From Megamerina dolium (taxonomy: Eukaryota; Arthropoda; Insecta; Diptera; Megamerinidae): DNA of 64,000 nt. The notes under the pieces were generated by a model. That model saw only the letters and a list, made by a program, of their open reading frames with translations. It was not told the DNA's origin and made no database searches. The stretch spans positions 56,914,855 to 56,978,854 of the forward strand of contig OY978525.1 of assembly GCA_963854835.1 (NCBI GenBank), in the 5' to 3' direction. A program made the translations under genes and the position numbers. Below are positions 54,222-64,000 of this stretch, piece by piece; positions within the stretch are counted from its first letter, which is position 1, and every line of letters begins with the position of its first letter.

Positions 54222-55862
54222 ATGGACAATAAATACTATGAATCATTAGCAAGAGATCTAGACGTAGCAATAATCGAGTCAATCGACTTCGTGTGGAGCT
54301 TAATAAAGCAACACAGCACATACGAGCAATTTCAGCTCATAAAATCAAAAGTAAATCACGGAAGGGTACTGACACCAATCGATGAACTATACTCTACGTT
54401 AGTCCTATTAAAAGACCTTCTGGAAACCCAGGCTGAACCAGTCTGAACGTATTGAAATACAGAGGTCCGACGTGTGACATCTAGAAGTAGGGATTCCTAA
54501 AACTCTCAAAAGAAATAAAGAATTGGAAAAATTTCTAAAGGAAAGGTGTATTTCAGAGGAATTTATATGAAATCGGCTCAGAACCTCAGTTGACCCTGAG
54601 CAGTTTAGTGCGCTCCAAGCAAATGTGAGGACTCTTGAAGAGAACGCTGCCTATCACAAGAGGCACATCTTCGTCGTCGTACAACTATAAGGAGAACACA
54701 AGCAGAGCCTCAACCAGAAATACAGTCAGAATCAAAGCTAAATATGCGTATTGACGAAATAGCACAGACGGTCACTAGACTAGTCCCATTACTCACCTGT
54801 ACGGAGTCTAAAGACTTGAGAACCAAGTGCATCAGTTCATTTGTGGGTGCGAATTAACACAAAAGACCATAAAACCCGATGAATTGGATGACTTCGTAGC
54901 CTGTGTAAAACAGAGACTATATGGTGATGCTTATAACATGATGCTTTTAAAAAATTCGCTAATATAGAGGAATTGTATAGACTTTTGCGAAATACATATT
55001 TAAAGACAGTCCACCTGGAGCCACTCACACATCAAATACAATTCGCACGACAATTACCCCAGGAAGATATATGTACGTGCTTTTGCAAGGAGGTTAGGCA
55101 ACCTAAAATCATCAGTGACGCAGTGTAATAAGAGTGCATACGGGGAAATGGGAGACCAAGCATTGCTTCAGGAGCTAGAGGTGTACGCGAGGACATTCTT
55201 CATATTTGTTCTTCGGAACCCATGGCTTAAAAACCATATGCTTAGCAAGAAAGGTACGTTAGAAGAACTAGCAGAGGAGGCTGGAAATATGAGCATTTTG
55301 TTACAAAGGGAACAACGATACAATCAGCCCAGCATGGGAGCCAATGTAAGTCTTAATACACCGTTATATTCTTATGACGCTCAACAGACTGAGGCTAGTA
55401 ACATAGTGGCATTCTACCAAGACAGAAATGATATGGTGCTACTCAAAGCAAACAAGAACCAAAATAATAATGTGAATCACCAAAATAACCAAAGGAAAAT
55501 TCCTACCTTTTCCTTCTGCGGCAAAAGGGGGCACACCAGAAACGACTATTTTAAGAAAACAAAATATGCTCTATTGTATTAAGTGTAAAAAATATGGGCA
55601 TGAGTTAGATCTATCTTGTACGTCAATTGACAAATACTGGGAAATAATACTCCGACAACAGGGCATAGTAAGGGAAGCCAAGAAAATAAAGGGCCTAACA
55701 GCAGAAGATCAGAAGAAGACAGGACACAAGGTTTTCGACTGTTATAAACTCATGAAAATTATGGAGGGGAAGTTGATAATCAGACGGCCACAGGAATTGT
55801 TAATCCATCTTTCCCATCCAGTAATAGTAAGTGTAGCTACGGTTTTGGAATCTCTGATGTAG
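54222..55862 (+). pseudogene. LTR-retrotransposon gag remnant (Ty3/gypsy-type)
   Basis: Start MDNKYYESLARDLDVAIIES, a helical N-terminus (74 aa to a stop), frameshifts, then DEIAQTVTRLVPLLTC, DELDDFVACVKQRLYGDAYN and ARQLPQEDI, the capsid-like core of gypsy-type gag (54750-55090). 55115-55582 (155 aa) continues to SFCGKRGHTRNDYFKK, a zinc knuckle whose first and last Cys are not canonical, then CIKCKKYGHELDLSC and KKTGHKVFDCYKL as further knuckles. Several stops and frameshifts. Ty3/gypsy-like by shape; clade not resolved. Confidence 0.6.
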
Positions 55863-56098
55863 ATGATGTGTGCATTGAGCTTTCGTAAAAATAAGCAAAA
55901 AATGGAAAACTGATTTGACTTGTAGACTCTAAGGCAGATACCAGCTTAAATAAACCATTGGTAATTAAGAAATATGTTAGCAAGGAAGGTAATGCAAAGA
56001 AAAATCTTAGTGGTGCACTCAGAGGATTTGTCACCAAGTTAGGGTCAATAGTAGCTCAATATGAAAGGTTTGATTTTAAAATTGCATTTAATATCTGA
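55863..56098 (+). pseudogene. Aspartic protease fragment
   Basis: Around 55918 the translation gives LVDSKADTS, matching the retropepsin DSGADTS site with G replaced by K, then KPLVIKKYVSKEG and LRGFVTKLGSI. The fragment ends at about 56098 where LOA-3 begins. It follows the gag on the same strand, as expected for gag-pol. Confidence 0.55.
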
Positions 56099-56479
56099 AG
56101 AGAGTACACGCCGTAATTGAGTTTCTGATGGAAATCTGACCTAGCACCTCCACGGGGTGACGGCTAGTAACGGCTGAATTCGTGGCGACTGACAACAAAC
56201 AAAACCAAAAAAAAATATCCTATAACCCAGGGAGTTATGTGATCCGTACCCATTGGGTGAGTTTGGCAGCCAGGGCACAAGTTAGGCTGTCTTCGTATGG
56301 AGCCCTCCTGTTACCAGGCTGCCTCAGCTGGTAACGGTGGCCTTGTCATGGTATGGAGCGCTGCCATGATTGACCGGTTACTTCCCCGTAATCCTCTTTG
56401 GTCGCCGCACATGCTGACTTGTCACTGTATGCAACTTCGCATCTTCTGGGAACTGGTATGGCAGGCGACCGTACGTACC

Positions 56480-57410
56480 AGATGAAATGTGTAATACAAC
56501 AAAAAACGGATACCGTGAAAGACGGACAGAAGGGGTTGGGTACGGCTATTGGTGATGCTGTGGGCCACACCACGCTAGTAGGAAAACAAACAAAAAACTA
56601 GTCAACGAACAATATCCGCTGAGGCCAAGGGGCCAAAGCATAAACCAATCAAACCACCAAATAAACCAGGACTACCCACTTACAAACAGTATCTGAGGGC
56701 TCTGCAAATCCTCGGTAGGATAAATAAAAATGAGGCTGGTGGTACTATTTATCCCAAGGATGAAACTGACTACGACTACGAGGAGTACCTGGACACGGAA
56801 CCAAAAGGAACTGAGGCGATCAAACGAAACCGGTCTCAAGACGTTTCCGGTGAGGCGCCGAAGAAGAGCAGAATGGTCGATGGCCCAGTGTTCCAGTCCG
56901 CCCACAAAAAAACGCACCCAAGCCGCAAAACTACAACGAGGTAGCGCGTGATCACCTGCACATTGCGTTGGTAGACGAGATCTCTGAACGCAGAAAAGTT
57001 CTGGACAAGTGGGGCGAAATTGAGGCACAGCTGTCATGAATTGTTGTCGACCACGTTTCGACTCAGCAGAGGTGATGCGGTGATGAAAACTCCCTGATAA
57101 TCCTAACCGGTTCGGTGATTACAATCCAAAATGTCTGGGAAGACTTGAGGCTAAAGATAATTCTTTCCGGCGAAATAACTCACAGGCCGAGAGCGCATAT
57201 CTGGATCCCGAATATGTAGTTACACAGTAGCCACTTGGTAACATACCTACAGGCGCATAACCGCACTATTCCAATGACAGACTGGTCAGACATTAAGGCA
57301 GAGGCTCCGCAAAAGAATAGTGTGCCGTTCCTCCTTTTCATCACAGAAGAGAGTCTGGAACCGCTGGAAAGTCGGATAATAAACTTTGGTTTGGTATTAG
57401 GCATGCAAAA
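56480..57410 (+). pseudogene. LOA-3 ORF1 (DUF4780-like), frameshifted
   Basis: Translation in pieces: NEVARDHLHIALVDEISERR and KVLDKWGEIEAQLS near 56940, ILTGSVITIQNVWEDLRLKI, RPRAHIWIPN, TIPMTDWSDIKAEAPQKNSV and LLFITEESLEPLESRIINFG near 57390. These follow the DUF4780 ORF1 pattern of LOA elements. The N-terminal part is basic. It is broken by about three frameshifts and stops. Confidence 0.6.
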
Positions 57411-57720
57411 CTAAAGATCTTCCGTTCTTATCGAATCATATACTTCACAGGATGTGGTGGTTGCCGAGCTGGAAGCTTTTGACGGTGTCAGACTACAGGT
57501 CGCTTCAGTGTACATGGCGCATGAAAACCCTGCACCATTATTACCCGTATGTAATAGAGGTAACACTCCCACCTTCACCTTTCCATGATCGGAGCAATAT
57601 AATGGTTGGGCGGAGGTGCTTGATGTCACTTTAATATCCGATAACGATGTGTTTAGGGTTGAAAATTTGAGGGTTTCTAGTGAAACCTCCTTCTCGGATC
57701 AGAGCATGGGTAATCAAAAG
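57411..57720 (+). pseudogene. LOA-3 endonuclease fragment
   Basis: Translation includes VLIESYTSQDVVVAELEAFD, LQVASVYMAHENPAPLLP, GNTPTF and EVLDVTLISDNDVFRVENLR ending FSDQ, where SDH is expected. Endonuclease residues QEPW and DxNAHS are not found. The gene is cut at the TA tract. Confidence 0.55.
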
Positions 57721-57764
57721 TTTCTCACCTCTGAAATCTCCAGGTCAAGATGGTAACATTGGAC

Positions 57765-57795
57765 TATATATATATATATAAATAAAAAAAATATA

Positions 57796-57890
<95 letters not shown>
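57765..57890. repeat. (TA)n microsatellite inside LOA-3
   Basis: About 125 bp of TA with one AAATAAAAAAA interruption near 57780, lying between the endonuclease and RT fragments. The frame 57714-57902 over it is TA translation and not a gene. Confidence 0.95.
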
Positions 57891-57894
57891 ACTA

Positions 57895-58985
57895 ATCAAC
57901 ATGCAAACCTCAAAGGAAGTTCAACAGAAACGGCTCTGTATGAGTTGGTACAGACAATTGAGAGATCTTTAACCAATAAACAATATACCATGGATACCTT
58001 TCTGTATATAGAGGGTGCGTTCGACAAGCTGGGTCATTTTAAATACAAAGGTTATAAATACTAACATGGGAAATACAAATACAACAAAGCTAGTCAACAG
58101 AGGAAATACACAAGGGGGAGTGATTTCCCCTTCTTTGGCTATGAGTAATAAACAACATCCTTATTAAACTCAATAGAGAGGGTGTCAAAGCAGTGGCGTT
58201 CACTGATGATGTGGTATTGCTGGTGTCAGGACTGTGCCCTAGTACAATCAGCGGGATTATGCAAAGGGCCCTAGACCACCGAATGTGGTCTAGGGTTGAA
58301 CCCGAATAAAACAGAGCTTATGCTCTTCAGAATCAAAATAACCAATTTTGACCTACCACAACTACATCAATAACCACTCACTCTTTCGTCCTGTGCTAAG
58401 TACTTGGGGGTAATTTTGGACTCCAAGCTTAACTGAAGACTAAACACAGAACAACGGGTAAAGAAGGCTCTTATTGCCTTATATGACTGCAGACGAACAA
58501 TTGGGAGAAAATGGGGTCTCCAACCAAAACTAACTTCAGTTAGTTTTGCAGTTGTACGTACAATCTTATCATACGGCTCAGTTGTTTGGTGGAAAGCCTT
58601 GGACAAAGCATATACCGTCAACAAACTTCGCAGAATACAAATTTCAGCATGTGTAGCAGCGGTCGGAGCGAGAAACTCTTGCAGAACCGACACTCACACC
58701 ATTGAGTGTGTTTAAAAGAGTTATGGACACAATCTTAAACAAACAACATCGCAAGGGAATCGTAGGGATGTCTTCAGACTGACGGCAGTCATCACTGGCT
58801 TCTGGCTCATCGGAGAGCAGATAGAATGGGAATTCATCATAACGTTCACTGTCACAGCAGCAATCGAGCAGAAGAAAAGGAAACTGTTTCCCATTTCCTC
58901 TGCGAACGACCTACAAAGGTTTCTAAACAGCGCGGACTGGATATAACTGAGCTATTAACAACCGAATAAACAGTTGGAAACGAGG
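57895..58985 (+). pseudogene. LOA-3 RT and C-terminal zinc region
   Basis: Pieces in shifting frames: [19 protein letters not shown], motif A FLYIEGAFDKLG near 58000, motif B NTQGGVISPSL near 58110, motif C VAFTDDVVLLVSG near 58200 (YADD-type as FTDD), AKYLGVILDSKLN near 58400, KALIALYDCRRTIGRKWGLQ and SYGSVVWWKALDKAYTVNKL near 58570. A tail HHNVHCHSSNRAEEKETVSH then FLCERPTKVSKQRGLDI near 58900 is the C-terminal zinc-type motif. RNase H is missing. Confidence 0.7.
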
Positions 58986-59035
58986 ATGTGGCAACAAAAT
59001 GGCGCTTCAACAAACCAACCAACCTTGGAGCACTA

Positions 59036-59560
59036 TAAAGGCAGTCCCCAATAAAGTAAATACAAAATATGAAACAGTTGCAGTAGAAAAACAGGAAGTA
59101 TCTTCTGGAATACATTTAAGGGAGACATTGGACAGTATCAAACTGTTATATGGCATGATGAAAGGGTTGCAAAAGTTAAAGTACGGTTTTATCCGCATCG
59201 AGGTCAAAATCTGTGTTAATATCTTGTATGATTTCTAACACTCGATCGTAACTGTGTACGCCTTCGACTCTTTTGCATGCTAATACCACTGAAACTCTGC
59301 GTAGATCATTGGTGATCCAGTGCGTTTTCACTCCGATCAAGCTTATCTTTCTGCAGGACCAAAAGTTCTGATTTTATTTTCATCACTTGAACATCGTGGT
59401 GCTTTTCTATACGACACCCCAGGGTACGTCGGCTCATCAGAAATAAACCCATATAAGATATGTCCAAGTCCATAAATATTTTTGAAAAATATGGATCTTC
59501 CACTGCACATAATGGGATCATCGAGTGTATAAAATATTTCAAAATATGTATATCAAATTG
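59036..59560 (-). pseudogene. hAT transposase fragment, second copy
   Basis: On the minus strand, 59306-59542 gives KYFIHSMIPLCAVEDPYFSK and SRRTLGCRIEKHHDVQVMKI, followed in another frame by VVLACKRVEGVHSYDRVLEI and NTDFDLDADKTV near 59190. These match the N-terminal and middle part of BED-type hAT transposases (PLSxVExxxF, SRRTL, SHTYD). It breaks off just after FDLDA, where the P1 fragment begins. It adjoins the LOA-3 end. Confidence 0.65.
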
Positions 59561-59833
59561 TTCTTGTATAATTTTATACTCATTTGATTTATTTTTTACA
59601 CTAGTTTGGGTCTAACAGTGCTCAGTGCTTCGGTTCGTTTTTTTTTTTAATCACTTAAAAATTTTTAAACATGTTTCCGTTTGAAGTGGCTTAGAAAATT
59701 TCAAGTACAATTCTGATATCCTTTAAATTTATTTATGACATCCGCTAGACATTTCCTGCACACCGCCGTTATTCTATTACCTATAGACTCTTCTGGTAAG
59801 GCCTTGAAATAGGTTGCATTAAATAGGAGAAGG
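59561..59833. other. Spacer without recognised features
   Basis: AT-rich, with a T-run at 59639-59648; no coding sequence. Confidence 0.35.
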
Positions 59834-59929
59834 TGTGCTTCCGCTGTAGGTCGTGTATTCAATCCCCGGCTAAATCATAACAAATTTAAAATGTAAACGA
59901 TTTTTCTTTAGAACGGTGGGTACCGTTGG
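59834..59929 (+). mobile_element. SINE fragment, plus strand
   Basis: Starts inside the tRNA-like head (CTGTAGGTCGTGTATTCAAT at about 59844; the B box is decayed) and runs about 95 bp into the body, then stops next to the inverted SINE. Same family as 4535-4899. Confidence 0.65.
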
Positions 59930-59933
59930 CTTA

Positions 59934-60233
59934 GTTAAATAAAATATGTGGCACTTATAGGCTCTTTAGCCGAGCTTCTCTTCCGTTGTGCGTGTTAAAT
60001 TTTGGATAGTATTAGAAGGGACCTACTTATTCGAGCCGGTTCCGAACGGCAGAACCCTTGTGACATCACTTTTTCTAAGCTTTGTCGCAGAGTTCTTTCA
60101 GAAGCTTTTTCATGGAAAATTGTTACTGCAGGAAAAATTGTCAATTGCTTACCGACAGGTGTGTACCGTTCGAAAGAAAATCTTTTCGATATTAACTTTG
60201 TTATGCAGGGGATTGAACCACGACCAGATCATG
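59934..60233 (-). mobile_element. SINE copy, minus strand, decayed
   Basis: Minus-strand copy from tail (TAAATAAAATATGTGGCAC at about 59936) to the B box (GGGGATTGAACCACGACC near 60210); the A-box head is lost. About 300 bp with several indels relative to the P1 copies. The frames 59988-60260 and 60002-60241 are SINE translation, not genes. Confidence 0.75.
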
Positions 60234-61461
60234 TGCGGTAAAGCCCTGGTGTTTCGGTAGATTAAATAAATCTATCTAGTTGCTTTTATTTCGAATGATC
60301 TTCGTTTACTAGATAAACAAGCCTAAACATATTTGATTTGTTTAAAATAATCAATAATCAATAACATAATTATATTTTCAATACGGTTTAATTTCATCTA
60401 ATCACACCGAGTCAAATCTACTTTTTTTAATTGTTTTAACAACTCATATAAATCTCGTCATAAATATATATAAAATAGAAAAAGTAAATTCTAAAATGTT
60501 TGTATAAAAAAGTGTAAATTAAATGTAAGTTGTTTTTGATTTAAAACCTAAAGACTAAAACGTCTTTATAAAAAACAACTTACATTGAACGTAGAATAGA
60601 CAATAAAATAAAATGCTACAATTAAAATAAATAAGTAACGCGCATTAAGTGTTGCTACCATGCATTTTCGATACTTTTTTCTGTAAATGTATAAAATGTT
60701 GCTTCTAAAAAGCACAAATTGCCAAAACAGGCACAACGTAACCCTTGTCGTGATCTCGTGATTTGGTGTCGATAGCTAAATCTCCTGTGATCTCTTCGGT
60801 CAGTTCTTACGCTTTTGCTATCGTTCTCCATATTTCATTTTACATTGAAAACAAAAACAACGTGAGACATGATTGTCACTGAGACCCTCAACTTAACAGC
60901 CGCCTAAAGGAGTGTTCACATTATCGGCACATCAGGGTTTATTTCGATCGTCCATAGTCAACATTATTTCGGTGCAGATTGTCGCACGCATCTTAGCTTT
61001 AGAGTGATCAACAGATGAAATTTCTGGTTCATGGAATTGAAGAGGAACCATGATAAAACTTATCAGATCAGATTACTTATTTCATGCGAGGATGGTGATA
61101 CATTTTCGTCCGTCTTCCATACGGGGAGACGATATTTATTCTCTGTTCGTGGTTATACCGGTTGAGAACCATAGCCATTCTGCCTTCGCTAGCCGGCGCA
61201 TGGCCATGGTGAGACGATTAAGAATGAAGACAATAATGGCGTCCAATAAAAGAAAAATACAATAACAATAAATAAATGAAGTTAAGTGATGTCAGCTGTA
61301 GCTATGTGGAGGTGTATGTTTGTGTCCATGGCTGTCTGCTGCGGTAGTGTTTGTTCTCTTTGTTAAATGGCTCGATCCCTATCGCGTGTATTCGATAGGG
61401 ATAAAGTTGATCATATTTCTATTTCGAAGAGTTTTTTTTTTGTAAATATACATAACAATAA
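60234..61461. other. AT-rich stretch, possibly holding an LTR
   Basis: No coding sequence supported. It includes the 16-bp inverted repeat at 60522-60586 and, from about 60640 to 61461, sequence that could be an LTR because it ends directly before a primer-binding-site-like motif. The start of such an LTR is not defined. Confidence 0.35.
60522..60586. repeat. Short inverted repeat, 16-bp arms
   Basis: AATGTAAGTTGTTTTT (60522-60537) pairs perfectly with AAAAACAACTTACATT (60571-60586) over a 33-bp loop that itself holds AGAC...GTCT. Confidence 0.7.
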
Positions 61462-61471
61462 TGGCGCCCAA
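61462..61471 (+). promoter_or_regulatory. Primer-binding-site-like motif TGGCGCCCAA
   Basis: TGGCGCCCAA matches the 3-prime end complement of a lysine tRNA used by gypsy-like elements. It lies 300 bp before a gag-like ATG at 61771. A similar TGGCGTCCAA lies at 61237. Confidence 0.4.
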
Positions 61472-61770
61472 TAGTTTTAGTTGTGGTTTTGTTTGATTAT
61501 TTTTTTTTTTACTCGAAGTTTTTTGTTGTAATTGTTAATTGTGTTAATCACCAAAAAGAGTGGACGTGTTTTGGATCTCTCCTTCGAAAGAGTTAGATAA
61601 ATAATTGATTTTAGTTTGAAATATATATTAAAATGCGAAAAGACGCTAAATAAAAACAACCAGTTACTTCCGTGTTATAGTTGAATTTATTGTGCATAAA
61701 GATAAGTAAAAAAGAAATATAAAATCAAAGATAAAAAAAACATAGTTCGCAAACAGATTTTGTTTGTAAT

Positions 61771-62273
61771 ATGAGTGTTCGGCGCTCTCCTCTCCGGCAA
61801 AGGCAATCGCCTGTTAATGTGTGTGTAAATCATAATTTGCAATCTTTGCAATCACCCGCGCAAACCCCGCCAGTAAGTGCATTATCAAAAAAATCGTTTG
61901 ATACACACTATACAAGTGAAATTAACAGTGTAAATCTCTTGCCAGCACATATTCCTCACTCTAGCACTACATCAAATTTGGTAACAACAAACTCAAGTTC
62001 AATCCCATCAAATGCAGGTAAGCAAAATAATATGTTCTCTCTTGATATTCTATCTCCCTGTATACCGTGGAGTGTACAATGCGCTTCTCCTGCTGTAACA
62101 CCAACAATGCTACAATGCCAAACCAAACAAATAACGCATATAAAGTAGTAAAGGCCACTAGTGCGATGACTATTAAAGAACCTGTTGCTGTTCAAACTGG
62201 AATTGATCGTTATATTACTGTAGTAATGCGAAAAAGAAGTCCCCAAAATTCAAAACAAATGAATTCAACATAA
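61771..62273 (+). pseudogene. Gag-like ORF beginning MSVRRSP
   Basis: 61771-62148 (125 aa) starts MSVRRSPLRQRQSPVN and is Ser/Thr/Pro/Asn-rich without a fold I recognise. An overlapping frame (62067-62273) gives GIDRYITVVMRKRSPQNSKQ, which recalls a segment in retroelement gag proteins. MSxRRSP starts are common in fly retrotransposon gags. Position after a primer-binding-site-like motif supports a retroelement, but the family is unresolved. Confidence 0.35.
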
Positions 62274-62835
62274 ATTCAGAAGCAATGGTAGTGTTTTGAT
62301 TTGTTCTTACGATTTGTTTACAATTTTTTTAAATTTAATAACAATACAATAATTACAATTTTTTTTGGTGGGGCTCATATATTCCTGTATGATTTTTTTA
62401 TTTATATTTATTATTTTATTGAATAATTTTTGCGGTTCATCGGTAAATTAAGCATTGCCGCCTAACTGCTTAACATTCTGTCTGCGCTCAACATATCAGA
62501 TACATGAATTAAAATTATAGAACGAATCTAAATAAGTAATTTATTTCTTCTTTTGGCTTTGAGTTGTTTGTTTGTTTTGGGGGTCGATATATTTATTGGT
62601 GGAGTATTCTTTCGCAGTCTTAAGTTGGTTAAAACTGTATATCATTAAACAAATTTTTTGATTCAGTAGTGGTTTTTATTGTTGGTTAGTACGTTAATAA
62701 AGTCGTGTATCTACACGGTGGCCAATGTGTGGTGCCGGAAAACGTAAACAGTCGACTGCGCAGACGCAGCACGGAACCGGACTTAGGTCGGAACATCTGG
62801 AAGAGATACTTTCGGATTTATAAGATATTTTCATC
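62274..62835. other. Stretch without genes
   Basis: AT-rich to about 62700, then GC-richer up to the next gag start. It may contain the leader of the following element; no clear LTR pair. Confidence 0.35.
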
Positions 62836-64000
62836 ATGTCAGTAGGACACTCCCCGCCGAAACGTGGTCAAGATTACCAAAATGCATCTTTTTGAGATGG
62901 TACCGATTCAGTCCCAAAAGTACCTCGCCTAGGGTCATATCCTCTAACCCACGAAGTAATGTATCCGCCAGCTAATGTTGCAACTCGACAAATTCGACAG
63001 GACATAGCACCAGACATAGAGTCGAACAGGCTTTCGGATCTTGTTAAAGCCCTAACGTTGCAGGCACAAAATACTCAACGTCTACAAGTCTAGAGAGAGG
63101 ATTTTCACAAATAAATAAGCAGTTGCAGATGAGTCAGACGTTGCCCTTGTTACTAACTTGTGAAGGGGCAGTTGGCGGAAGGAATGACACCGTTATGCCA
63201 GTCCACAGAGATGTACGTTCTTCTAAGAAAGGTTTCAATTCTAACGGCCAGCAAAACGAAGAACGATCAGACCCTAATCGAACATCGGAGTGTCAAGAGC
63301 GACTAGGCAGTTTGAGTGATGCACATAGAACTGTACCCGTGAAGTTGTATAAATGGAGTATTTCGTTTGTCGGAAATAATGACAAGTAATCCGTAGATGA
63401 TTTAGTCTTTCGAATTTAGTACCTTCAAACGAAATATGGATGTGAGTGGCACTAGATGCTTAGATGCTTTCCACCTCTTACTAACAAGCGAAGCTAGAGA
63501 GTGTTATTGGCTATACGCGTGAGATTCTGGATTGGCCCACACTGCGGCGGGCCTTGATTCGACAATACAATTGACTACTCCCATTTCGGTGTATAAGATG
63601 GTGAGAATTATCAAACGCAATCTTCGAGATGAACTGTGGCGTATCATGTATCGTATGTCATGTTACACTGTAGACCAGCTCAGAGAAGAGTGTAATGAAT
63701 CCAAATACCATTTCTCTAGGAGAGATATGCGTCCGGTGTACCAACCACCAACGAATAGGTTTGTGGCCTCCTCGCGAAACCAGAATGTGAACGAGATCTA
63801 CGTGATATATATGGGTAGTGAGACTGAGTGTGGAGACATAGCCTCTCTTGCTTCATGCCCACAGAATCGTATTGCAGTGTGTTGGAACTGCAAGGAGACA
63901 GTGTACGTTTATATGGATGCTTCGACTCGATTTATATTTTGATTTAAATGTGGAATGAGCGACGTGATCATTCCAAAATGTCCAAGATGCAACCCGGGAA
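62836..64000 (+). pseudogene. Ty3/gypsy-type gag (Osvaldo-like), broken and cut by the window end
   Basis: Start MSVGHSPPKRGQDYQNASF, a stop, then SNRLSDLVKALTLQAQ. After a variable part come PVKLYKWSISFVGNNDK (63123-63389), VDDLVFR-like, LLTSEARECYWLYARE, VYKMVRIIKRNLRDELWRIM, YTVDQLREECNESKYHFSRR, and a knuckle CWNCKETVYVYMDAS where the family GH and last Cys are lost, followed by a stop and KCGMSDVIIPKCPRCNPG. This matches gag of Osvaldo-like gypsy elements as I recall it (SEARECYW, KRNLRDE, CWNCKE). About 30 residues are deleted after YARE. The pol part would lie beyond 64000. Confidence 0.6.

Larger units (their letters stand above)
56099..59030 (+). mobile_element. LOA-3, LOA-clade retrotransposon, internally rearranged
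   Basis: GC-richer leader (56099-56480) followed by ORF1, an endonuclease fragment, a (TA)n tract, then RT and a C-terminal zinc region. The element truncates the gag-protease remnant upstream, so it inserted later. The RNase H domain and RT fingers are missing. Confidence 0.7.

Noticed and set aside
57714..57902. A small membrane protein of YI repeats
   Set aside because: Pure (TA)n translation.
60522..60586. microRNA precursor
   Set aside because: Arms are only 16 bp in very AT-rich sequence with a 33-bp loop; no conserved mature sequence can be claimed without small-RNA data.

Overview
The window is eukaryotic, AT-rich and almost entirely made of transposable elements. I find no intact host gene, rRNA, true tRNA or CRISPR array. 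The element set (LOA-clade, Jockey-clade and RTE-clade non-LTR retrotransposons, BEL/Pao with an env-like remnant, Ty3/gypsy-type gag genes, Tc1, hAT, PIF/Harbinger, a tRNA-derived SINE, MITEs) fits a dipteran. RTE elements with a TAAG-type tail and this SINE suggest a non-Drosophila fly such as a tephritid. That placement is inference from family resemblance.

Layout. (1) 1-8779 is a near-perfect palindrome (P1) centred near 4.4 kb on a (TA)n tract; each arm holds a SINE, a hAT fragment and an internally deleted BEL/Pao element. Its left arm runs off the window edge. The right BEL copy continues past the palindrome through its integrase and an env-like remnant to about 9.8 kb. (2) 9821-33599 is a 23.8-kb palindrome (P2), arms about 11.7 kb, 329-bp loop at 21545-21873. 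Each arm carries a LOA element (LOA-1) with an RTE inserted in it (13-bp target duplication) and a 68-bp RTE scrap (8-bp duplication), then a Tc1-like remnant, then a second LOA element (LOA-2) running into the loop. (3) 33.6-36.7 kb is a Jockey element whose reverse transcriptase is fused in frame to an RTE reverse transcriptase. (4) 36.7-42.7 kb is flanked by inverted copies of a satellite-like repeat and contains a broken copy of an uncharacterised arthropod gene family plus a long RTE copy. (5) 43.2-46.8 kb is a long reverse-strand Jockey element. (6) 46.9-50.7 kb holds two sister MITEs and a PIF/Harbinger transposase, one MITE sitting inside the transposase. (7) 52.4-53.7 kb is an older, diverged palindrome (P3) beside a gag-protease LTR remnant ending near 56.1 kb. 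(8) 56.1-59.0 kb is a third LOA element with a (TA)n tract in the middle; hAT and SINE fragments follow. (9) 60.2-64.0 kb is AT-rich sequence with a primer-binding-site-like motif and two gag remnants.

No gene set works as a pathway. The unifying theme is inverted duplication: P1, P2, P3, the 36.7/42.6-kb pair, an inverted SINE pair and a Myb/SANT pair. If transcribed, P1 and P2 would give very long double-stranded RNA from transposon sequence, so a hairpin-RNA or small-RNA source locus is the most interesting biological reading. An assembly or library fold-back artefact is the main alternative. The arms are not identical (substitutions cluster in parts of P2), which argues against simple read mirroring but does not exclude an assembly joining two haplotypes. 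All coordinates were read by eye; element ends without target duplications are good to some tens of bases.
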